Positions 6,488 to 11,642 of a stretch of DNA of 11,642 nucleotides are shown here, one piece after another (the stretch's first letter is position 1; the number at the start of each line of letters is the position of its first letter). Under the pieces are notes generated by a model. The model made no database searches. It saw nothing but the letters and a program-made list of their open reading frames with translations, and was not told the origin of the DNA. The position numbers and the translations under genes are program-made. This DNA comes from Coriobacteriaceae bacterium AF45-21 (lineage in GTDB: Bacteria > Actinomycetota > Coriobacteriia > Coriobacteriales > Coriobacteriaceae): assembly GCA_027682925.1 (NCBI GenBank), contig JAQCYU010000045.1:1-11642 (forward strand). Direction: 5' to 3'.

Positions 6488-7323
6488 TGCTGTTTAGGCT
6501 GGTCGCCGCGGACCTGAGGACCGTTTTGAAGAAGAACATCATCACTTTTATTGCAATTGCGGCAGTGACCGTTGCGAACTTGGTGTACGCCTACGGATTG
6601 TCTTCTGTGTATGGGGTTAGAACGGATACCTTGGGGTTTGCGGATAATCTTGCGCTCGTGTTTGCCGGATCTGCTCCGTTTGAGCCTAGGCCCGGGGTCA
6701 TGTTTGTGCCTCCGCTAGGATGGCTATTTCTCATTCTGCTTATTCTCTATACAACACTCGACTATCCGACCGAATCGTTGCACGGGTTTGGTTTGCAAGC
6801 GCTTGTTCGATGCCGGGCAAGAACCCTTTGGTGGGTCTCGCGTTTTATCTTGGTGGCGGCAGTAACGGCATTTTCACTGCTCGTGGTGGTTTGCTCTGTT
6901 GTGATTTGGAGCTTGGTGGTGAGCTCCTCGTTCAGCGCGGTCATTCATGGTGAGTCGCTTCAACTGGCTAATTTGGCGCCGTGGTTTCTCAAAGCTGCCG
7001 AGGCAGATGCGCTGCCGTTTTTCATAGGTCTCTTATTTGCTTTTGAGGCGCTTGCGTTTGCGCAGGCAGCGGTTGGGTTTGTGCTTGGGTCGTCAGTCTC
7101 GTTTGTGGTTTTAATGAGCTACCTGATCTGCTCGGCATATGCACGACATTGGGCGCTATTGGGTAACGCCTTGATGCTGTTGCGCTGGGGTGGAATTGTC
7201 AAAGAGGGAATCGCGGCGGGCTCGAGTGTCTTGTCATCAATTGGGCTTATGTCGTTATGCCTATCGTTGGGTGGACTGTGGTTTCGAAGGGCCGACCTTA
7301 TAGAAAAGGGGGACAAGATATGA
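6487..7323 (+). CDS. Second ABC transporter membrane protein
   Basis: The product is 278 residues from the ATG at 6487, which overlaps the stop of the previous gene; GAGGTGG (6476-6482) serves as ribosome-binding site. A GTG at 6463 is possible but would overlap by 25 bases. About six membrane helices are seen, near residues 18-36, 75-90, 118-146, 175-200, 203-218 and 247-265. A loop between the first two contains DNLALVFAGSAPFEP. It has the same overall plan as the preceding permease without clear sequence identity, so the two probably form a heterodimer, as LanE and LanG do. Its TGA overlaps the ATPase start as ATGA (7320-7323). No export-specific protease or ATPase domain is fused to it. 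Confidence 0.72.
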   Translation: MLFRLVAADLRTVLKKNIITFIAIAAVTVANLVYAYGLSSVYGVRTDTLGFADNLALVFAGSAPFEPRPGVMFVPPLGWLFLILLILYTTLDYPTESLHGFGLQALVRCRARTLWWVSRFILVAAVTAFSLLVVVCSVVIWSLVVSSSFSAVIHGESLQLANLAPWFLKAAEADALPFFIGLLFAFEALAFAQAAVGFVLGSSVSFVVLMSYLICSAYARHWALLGNALMLLRWGGIVKEGIAAGSSVLSSIGLMSLCLSLGGLWFRRADLIEKGDKI

Positions 7324-7964
7324 GTGTGATCGTAAGGGGCGTATCGAAGCGCATGGGTAAAAACGATGTCCTGCGCAACGTGTCCATCGAGGTTGACCCT
7401 GGGACTGTGGTCGGGCTTCAGGGGATAAACGGTTCGGGTAAGACCATGCTCATGCGAGCGGTTTGCGGGTTGATCAAGCCTACCGAAGGCGAAATCTCTA
7501 TCGATGGCCAAAGGCTTGGGGCGGACATCTCGTTCCCGCCGAGTCTGGGGATGTTGATCGAGGCGCCTTCCTTTTTGGGATATCTGTCTGGCTACGACAA
7601 TCTGAAGCTCATCGCTCAGATCAAGGGCGTTGCCACCCCCGAGGACATTCGCTCTGCCCTGCGGCTCGTGGGGCTCGATGCAGACGAAAAAAAGAAGTTC
7701 CGAGCATACTCGCTTGGGATGAAGCAGCGTCTGGGGATAGCTGCGGCAATTATGGAGAAGCCGAAGCTGCTTGTTCTCGATGAGCCAACGAATGCCCTCG
7801 ACGAAGCGGGCGTTGAAATGCTCAAGCGCGTTGTGGCGATGGCGGCATCAACGGGTCGTGAGGTCCTTCTGTCCAGCCATGACGGAGAGGTGCTCGAGGA
7901 ACTGGCCGATCGGGTTTACTGCATGCGCGACGGTGCCGTTGTGAAAGTTCGGGAAAGGTCGTGA
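7320..7964 (+). CDS. ABC transporter ATP-binding protein, BcrA/LanF-like
   Basis: The product is 214 residues from the ATG at 7320, after a GGGGGA ribosome-binding site (7308-7313). An in-frame ATG at 7257 lies inside the previous gene and adds a non-family extension. Motifs in order are: Walker A GINGSGKT (35-42), glutamate in place of the Q-loop glutamine in GMLIEAP (E81), signature SLGMKQ (131-136) in place of LSGGQ, Walker B LLVLDEP (150-156), D-loop NALD, and switch histidine in SSHD (H187). It should hydrolyse ATP to drive the two membrane proteins encoded just upstream. The IEAP 'E-loop' and SLGMKQR are typical of ATPases for bacitracin resistance and lantibiotic immunity (LanF/BcrA). 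This fits a role in expelling or exporting a peptide. The length is short but complete for this subgroup. Confidence 0.92.
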   Translation: MSVIVRGVSKRMGKNDVLRNVSIEVDPGTVVGLQGINGSGKTMLMRAVCGLIKPTEGEISIDGQRLGADISFPPSLGMLIEAPSFLGYLSGYDNLKLIAQIKGVATPEDIRSALRLVGLDADEKKKFRAYSLGMKQRLGIAAAIMEKPKLLVLDEPTNALDEAGVEMLKRVVAMAASTGREVLLSSHDGEVLEELADRVYCMRDGAVVKVRERS

Positions 7965-8629
7965 GCGCGATGAAGAAGACCCTGTGGACGAGAAGATCGG
8001 CGCTCGCGCTTTTTTGCTGTGCTGCTGCCGGCCTTGCGGGCATGAGGGTGAGCGTCGTTAACGGGAACCGGACGGTCATTCCTGAGAAATATTACGCGGA
8101 GGGCGAATGGCTCTCGATGGATGGAGCGTTTCTGGGGTCGAAGGATGTGGTGACTGATGGGTATTCGTTTTGCATAGACGGGGCAGAGTTGCTCACGCCG
8201 CGCGAGTATCTCAAACGAGCACATGACGATTATTCAAAATATGGCACCGTGGATACGAAAACGAGACTGAAGGATGCCGACATCACGTGCGTTATCGCCG
8301 TAAAGATGCGTGTCAGAAATAGGGATAATATCGACGGTGGAATCAAAGCGTATGTTTGGCATCTGGTTCCGGAGTCTGCGCCAAACTATGATTTTGTAGT
8401 CAATACCGATCTGATAACGCAAGCCATGCCGGTCCTTGGCGGCTCTGCTGCGTTTGCCGTGGAGGTTGGGGCAGAAAACGAGTTGCTCGTCCCATTTATG
8501 ATGCAGAACACCAACGACTATTTCGAAGGTTACGAGACCGTCCGTTTTGAGAAAGCATTTCCCGGGACTTACACGATGAAGATGACCGATCTGCCGGAGC
8601 GGAGGCTCTTAAGGTTTGAAGTGAAATAG
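7961..8629 (+). CDS. Exported or membrane-anchored accessory protein (DUF5027-like)
   Basis: The product is 222 residues from the GTG at 7961, whose GTGA overlap with the ATPase stop (7962-7964) implies coupling. The ATG at 7970 is an alternative start. The N-terminus has a twin-arginine TRRSALAL followed by a hydrophobic stretch to about residue 28, so it may be a Tat signal or an uncleaved anchor. The FCC in this stretch does not make a proper lipobox. The rest is soluble: YYAEGEWLSMDG (44-55), TDGYSFCIDGAELL (65-78), a VIAVKMRVRN strand (111-120) and a C-terminal YTMKMTDLPERRLL. This arrangement recalls DUF5027-type lipoproteins found with peptide ABC transporter genes in Firmicutes, from memory. 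By context it may act outside the membrane as an immunity or substrate-binding partner of the transporter. It is the last gene before a terminator-like hairpin. Confidence 0.7.
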   Translation: MSAMKKTLWTRRSALALFCCAAAGLAGMRVSVVNGNRTVIPEKYYAEGEWLSMDGAFLGSKDVVTDGYSFCIDGAELLTPREYLKRAHDDYSKYGTVDTKTRLKDADITCVIAVKMRVRNRDNIDGGIKAYVWHLVPESAPNYDFVVNTDLITQAMPVLGGSAAFAVEVGAENELLVPFMMQNTNDYFEGYETVRFEKAFPGTYTMKMTDLPERRLLRFEVK

Positions 8630-8666
8630 CTCGAGAGCAAGGCAAAACGGGTCCATTGGCGGTACG

Positions 8667-8705
8667 CGCGCCGATTCCAGGCGCCCCGGCCCGGAATCGG
8701 GCGCG
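8667..8705. terminator. GC-rich hairpin between convergent genes
   Basis: CGCGCCGATTCC (8667-8678) pairs with GGAATCGGGCGCG (8693-8705), with one bulged base and a 14-base loop. It lies between the stop of the plus-strand cluster (8629) and the stop of the minus-strand gene (8734), the right place for a two-way terminator. No U-tract follows on either strand, so its efficiency is uncertain. Confidence 0.6.
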
Positions 8706-8733
8706 GGACGAGGCGCCTTCGGTGTCGGCCGGC

Positions 8734-9048
8734 CTACCGCTTCTTCTTGCTCTTCTTCTGCTTGCGCTGCTTGCCCTTGGTCTCCTGGGGCTTGTCGCCC
8801 TGTTTTGCTTCGGCAGCGGCCTTTTCTGCCTTCATCTTCTTGCGTTTGGTCTCGATGCGGAGTTTTTTGTTGATGCGCGCCTTAAGGAAGGGACCGAACT
8901 GCTCGGCATCGCCGCGGACAAAGGTGTCCTTAGGGATCGTCACGCCCTGGTCGGCGAACATGGCCACAAAGATGCGCTCGCCGTCGAGCACGTGGTCGAG
9001 CTTTTCAAACGGGAAGAACTGCGACTTGCCGCTCGTGCCCCAAACCAT
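8734..9048 (-). CDS. YcxB-like protein, C-terminal part (frame-split)
   Basis: This frame gives 104 residues from an ATG at 9048-9046 that overlaps the TGA of the upstream frame (TGATG). Residues 1-65 look like the C-terminal YcxB-like domain (MVWGTSGKSQFFPFEKLDHV, then ERIFVAMF and VTIPKDTF). The tail from about 66 is extremely Lys-rich, ending KKSKKKR. One codon before the ATG this frame reads CTG. The upstream frame ends ANEDG, so adding one base gives ANEDGLMVWGTSGKSQFF, an unbroken domain. I infer that this is the second half of one gene of about 237 residues and not a coupled separate gene. YcxB family proteins are membrane proteins of unknown function. Confidence 0.72.
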   Translation of the reverse strand: MVWGTSGKSQFFPFEKLDHVLDGERIFVAMFADQGVTIPKDTFVRGDAEQFGPFLKARINKKLRIETKRKKMKAEKAAAEAKQGDKPQETKGKQRKQKKSKKKR

Positions 9049-9449
9049 CAGCCGTCCTCGTTGGCGGCGACGCGGCGATAGCGGCCACCCATGGACTCGT
9101 CTGCCTCGACGGCATCGATAAAGTCGCGCGCGAGCGTATGGTGCAGATTTTTGCTCCACCAGGCCAAAAAGGCGCCGAACACGATCAGCACGACGCCGAA
9201 CTTGATCCAGCTGCCGCCGGCCACCAGCATGCCGATGCCGATGAGCGCGGCAATTGCCGCGGCGACATACAGCGAGCCGCGACGCCTGGGCGAGGCGACC
9301 AGGCGGGCGAAGTCGGTGACGAGGTCGTTTTCGTATTGGTACTCGTTGAGGTACAGGATGCCGTCGTCGGCTGCGGCCTGCTCCTCGAGCGCGACCTCGA
9401 CCTGGTCGGCTGCTTCGGAGGGAACGAGGTTGCTCTCTGCGTCTGCCAT
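9048..9449 (-). CDS. YcxB-like membrane protein, N-terminal part (frame-split)
   Basis: The frame gives 133 residues from the ATG at 9449-9447, with AGGAG at 9464-9460. Residues 1-30 are acidic. Residues 31-55 contain ILYLNEYQYENDLV, and two membrane helices follow at about 60-77 and 81-98. Next comes a cytoplasmic segment (LARDFIDAVEADESMGGRYR) that ends abruptly at ANEDG. YcxB-like proteins have this order: short N-terminal region, two helices, then a small soluble domain. Here that domain is encoded in the next frame. The gene is divergent from dnaX. Its function is unknown. Confidence 0.72.
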   Translation of the reverse strand: MADAESNLVPSEAADQVEVALEEQAAADDGILYLNEYQYENDLVTDFARLVASPRRRGSLYVAAAIAALIGIGMLVAGGSWIKFGVVLIVFGAFLAWWSKNLHHTLARDFIDAVEADESMGGRYRRVAANEDG

Positions 9450-9565
9450 GCTCTTTGGACTCCTATCGCGGCGGGCTCGCCGTACGGGTTATTATGGAAT
9501 GCAGTATGCCGTGCGACCGCATGGCCGCCGCGGCAACAAGACTCAGTATACCCGGGGGAGCACCC
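9450..9565. promoter_or_regulatory. Divergent intergenic region between the YcxB-like gene and dnaX
   Basis: These 116 bases should hold promoters for both directions. On the plus strand TATTAT (9490-9495) could be a -10 box for dnaX, but no matching -35 lies 16-18 bases before it. The dnaX ribosome-binding site GGGGGAG is at 9554-9560. No convincing minus-strand promoter is seen. Confidence 0.3.
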
Positions 9566-11092
9566 ATGGAATCGTTGTACCGAAAGTATCGCCCGCTCAC
9601 CTTTGACTCCGTGGTGGGCCAGCAGCATATCGTCTCGACGCTCGAGCACGCCATCACCGAGGGGCGCCTGTCCCACGCCTACCTGTTCTGCGGACCGCGC
9701 GGCACGGGCAAGACCACCATGGCGCGCATTCTGGCCAAGGCGCTGCTGTGCCGCAATGCCGAGGCGGCGCGCGCCGAGGGTGCAAGCGGCTGCATGCCCG
9801 ACGGTACTTGCGAGGAGTGCGAGCTCATTGCCGAGGGTAACCACCCCGATGTCTACGAGCTCGATGCCGCCTCCCGCACGGGCGTGGACAATGTGCGCGA
9901 GGAAATCATCAACTCCGTCAACTTTGCCCCGGTGCGCGGCAAGTACAAGATCTATATCATCGACGAGGTCCACATGCTCACGACGGCGGCGTTCAACGCG
10001 CTGCTCAAGACGCTCGAGGAGCCGCCGGCACACGTGATCTTTGTGCTGTGCACCACCGACCCGCAAAAGATTCTGGAGACCATCCTCTCGCGCTGCCAGC
10101 GTTTCGATTTCCATCGCATCGGCAACGAGGATATCGAGCGTCGCCTGGCATACGTGTGCGAGCAGGAGGGCTTCGATTACGACGATGAGGCGCTGGCTAT
10201 CGTGGCGCGCCATGCCAAGGGCGGTATGCGCGACGCGTTGTCCACGCTGGAGCAGCTGAGCGTCTTTGGCAACGGTTCTGTGCATGCGGACGACGCCCGC
10301 TCGCTTTTAGGCGAGGTTTCGGACCAGATTCTGGGCGAGTTTTCCCGCGCCATTGCCGATCGCGATGTTGCCGAGCTCTATGGACTGATCCGTGCGCAGG
10401 TCGAGGAAGGAAACGACCTGCTGGAGCTGACGCGCGACCTGGTGGCGCATGTGCGTGACGTGTACGTTGCCTGCGTTGCCGGTGCCCGTGCCGAGCTGTT
10501 TGAGGGCGGCTCCGAGCAGGCCGAGGCGCTTGCTGCCGAGGCCGCTGCCTTTGGCGAGCATCCTGCCGACCGCCTGGCCCGTGTGCTGACGGTGCTCGAC
10601 GATGCCGCACTGGAGATGAGGGGCGCGAGCGACGTGCGCCTGGTGCTCGAGATCGCCTGCACGCGCCTGGCACGTCCCGAGGCCGATTTAACGATTGAGG
10701 CATTGGCCGAGCGCGTGGCCCGCTTGGAGGCCATGGTTGCCAACGGCGCCGTGCCGGCGAGCGTGGCTGCTGCTCAGGCCGCCGCGCCTGCAGCATCCGT
10801 ACCCGCTGCTGCCCAACAGCCGACGCTAATTTCGGGCGCTCGTGCTGCCGCTCCGGCGGCATCCGCTGCCCCCGCTGCTACGTCCGCGCGCCAGGGCGGT
10901 ATGCCTTGGGACCGTGTGCTGCTGTTCCGGCTGCCCAGCCTGCGTCCCGTTCTGCTGTTCCGGCTGCCCAGCCTGCGTCCCGTTCTGCGTCCGTGTCAGC
11001 TCCAAGCCTGCAGCGCCTGCACCTCAGCCTGCGCCGACTCCGACGCCTCAGCCCGTTGCGGCTCCCGCGCCTGCCACCGCTCCGGCACCTAA
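9566..11092 (+). CDS. dnaX: DNA polymerase III subunits gamma and tau (DnaX), clamp-loader ATPase; tail frameshifted
   Basis: The start is the ATG at 9566, five bases after GGGGGAG (9554-9560); the frame is open further upstream without a plausible start. The product opens MESLYRKYRPLTFDSVVGQ, the DnaX hallmark. Walker A GPRGTGKT is at residues 43-50, and zinc-site cysteines are at C62, C76, C82 and C85. Walker B region IIDEVHML is at 131-138, followed by LLKTLEEPPAH, sensor CTTDPQK and SRCQRF. Domain III follows to about residue 390, then a Pro/Ala linker. It loads the sliding clamp onto DNA, and the tau form tethers polymerase and helicase. The frame is reliable to about 10915 (residue 450). 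Beyond that, the residues to the stop at 11092 (LFRLPSLRPVLLFR...) are out of frame, because the natural linker continues in the other two frames. Confidence 0.95.
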   Translation: MESLYRKYRPLTFDSVVGQQHIVSTLEHAITEGRLSHAYLFCGPRGTGKTTMARILAKALLCRNAEAARAEGASGCMPDGTCEECELIAEGNHPDVYELDAASRTGVDNVREEIINSVNFAPVRGKYKIYIIDEVHMLTTAAFNALLKTLEEPPAHVIFVLCTTDPQKILETILSRCQRFDFHRIGNEDIERRLAYVCEQEGFDYDDEALAIVARHAKGGMRDALSTLEQLSVFGNGSVHADDARSLLGEVSDQILGEFSRAIADRDVAELYGLIRAQVEEGNDLLELTRDLVAHVRDVYVACVAGARAELFEGGSEQAEALAAEAAAFGEHPADRLARVLTVLDDAALEMRGASDVRLVLEIACTRLARPEADLTIEALAERVARLEAMVANGAVPASVAAAQAAAPAASVPAAAQQPTLISGARAAAPAASAAPAATSARQGGMPWDRVLLFRLPSLRPVLLFRLPSLRPVLRPCQLQACSACTSACADSDASARCGSRACHRSGT

Positions 11093-11642
11093 GCCCCAGT
11101 CCAACAATGCCGCCCAGGTTGCCGCCGCCGGTACTGCCGAGACGCCCGCGGTCGAGGATGCCGGAGAGCTGCAGCGCAAATGGGCCGAGGTTGTCGAGCG
11201 TGTCAAGGCGCGTCAGGCTTCCTGCGCGGGGCTTTTGCTCAATGCCCGCGCCACGGCTGACGACGGCTCCAGCTCACGGTCTCGTTCCCCGCGGGCTCGA
11301 CCTTTGCCATCAAGATGCTTGGACGCGCCGACACGCAGTCGGTGGTCCTGCCGACAGTCAGTGCGGTCTTCGGTCGTCGTACCGTCGACTATGTCCTGGA
11401 TGGGGGTGGCACGCCGGCTCCTCAACATGAGGAGCATTCTCCATCTGCACGGGCTGCGGTATCTGCGGACCCGCAACCCGTGTCCTCGGCGGCCCCTGCA
11501 TCCTCGAGCGCCAGCGCGACGCAGCCAAAAGCAGCACCGATAGCGGCGCCGACCCCGTCGCGCCTAAGCCCGTCATGGCCAAACCGGCTGCTCCGACACC
11601 CGCGCCCAAGCCTGCCTCGCCCGCGCCCAAGCGTCTGACCTG
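10916..11642 (+). other. dnaX: Frameshifted continuation of dnaX (tau C-terminal region, partial)
   Basis: The coding signal goes on after each break in a new frame. One frame reads AAVPAAQPASRSAVPAAQ (10918-11001). The next reads KPAAPAPQPAPTPTPQP ... ELQRKWAEVVERVKARQ ... LLLNARAT (11001-11268). The next reads QLTVSFPAGSTFAIKMLG ... VVLPTVSAVFGRRTVDYVLD (11270 to about 11540). The last reads APKPVMAKPAAPTPAPKP to the window end. The WAEVVERVK and FAIKML segments are typical of the folded C-terminal part of tau-like proteins. All four shifts are in the same sense (one missing base each). No real stop is reached inside the window. Confidence 0.75.
10919..10988 (+). repeat. 33-base tandem repeat in the dnaX linker
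   Basis: A 33-base unit starting CTGCTGTTCCGGCTGCCCAG occurs twice without mismatch (10919-10951 and 10952-10984), plus four bases of a third copy. It keeps frame (11 codons) and in the proper frame encodes AVPAAQPASRS twice. It lies directly beside the first dnaX frame break. Confidence 0.9.

Noticed and set aside
5039..8629. Lantibiotic or other modified-peptide gene cluster
   Set aside because: No LanB/C/M, radical-SAM, YcaO or leader-peptidase gene is present, and the candidate product is a 139-residue Sec-secreted protein.
8667..8705. Recombination (attachment) site next to the cluster
   Set aside because: The palindrome is better explained as a terminator between convergent genes; no integrase or matching second copy is seen in the window.
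9185..10285. Minus-strand open frame of 366 codons opposite dnaX
   Set aside because: It is antisense to the conserved DnaX core and runs through two unrelated plus/minus genes; its Arg/Ser-rich end is typical of shadow frames in GC-rich DNA.
10900..11010. Programmed frameshift producing a short gamma form of DnaX
   Set aside because: No A-rich slippery heptamer like that of Escherichia coli is present, and four shifts in a row with the same sign fit missing bases better.

Overview
The window looks like chromosomal DNA of a GC-rich Gram-positive actinobacterium. A gut member of the Coriobacteriia, such as Collinsella, is the best guess. The reasons are an FhaA-type protein next to a Ser/Thr kinase, LuxR-type regulators with large membrane sensor parts, and the high-GC codon use of the flanking genes. 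The genus is an inference from gene content; no marker gene in the window proves it.

Layout. (1) Positions 1-2441, minus strand: the 5' part of an fhaA-like gene (it runs off the window) sits behind a membrane-anchored Ser/Thr kinase. The kinase frame stops at 697, but a hydrophobic reading frame shifted by one base continues to 503, and its TGA overlaps the fhaA GTG start. (2) Positions 2442-2794: a gene-free gap holding five copies of a 14-base palindrome half-site in alternating orientation, followed by a TATAAT box. (3) Positions 2795-8629, plus strand, visibly more A/T-rich than both flanks: two consecutive '8 membrane helices + LuxR helix-turn-helix' modules that were probably one polypeptide of about 702 residues, split here by one missing base. 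A gap with a long inverted repeat follows, then a tightly packed cluster: a secreted four-cysteine protein, two ABC-type membrane proteins, an ABC ATPase of the bacitracin/lantibiotic-immunity type, and a second exported or membrane-anchored protein. (4) Positions 8630-8733: a GC-rich hairpin between convergent genes. (5) Positions 8734-9449, minus strand: a YcxB-like membrane protein split in two by a frameshift. (6) Positions 9566-11642, plus strand: dnaX (DNA polymerase III gamma/tau). Its AAA+ core is intact, but its Pro/Ala-rich tail changes frame four times.

How the genes may work together. The 2795-8629 block reads as a self-contained module: a membrane-bound sensor-regulator, a candidate operator, an abundant secreted product, and a dedicated ABC transporter with an accessory exported protein. 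By analogy with bacteriocin and immunity clusters it may make and export, or protect against, a secreted peptide. The sequence itself does not prove toxicity or substrate. I regard this as the candidate undescribed system of the window.

Quality warning. Seven places change reading frame (kinase tail, LuxR pair, YcxB, and four in dnaX). Every one is in the same sense: one base appears to be missing. This is what an assembly with single-base deletions would show, so the broken genes should not be taken as real pseudogenes without read-level checking.
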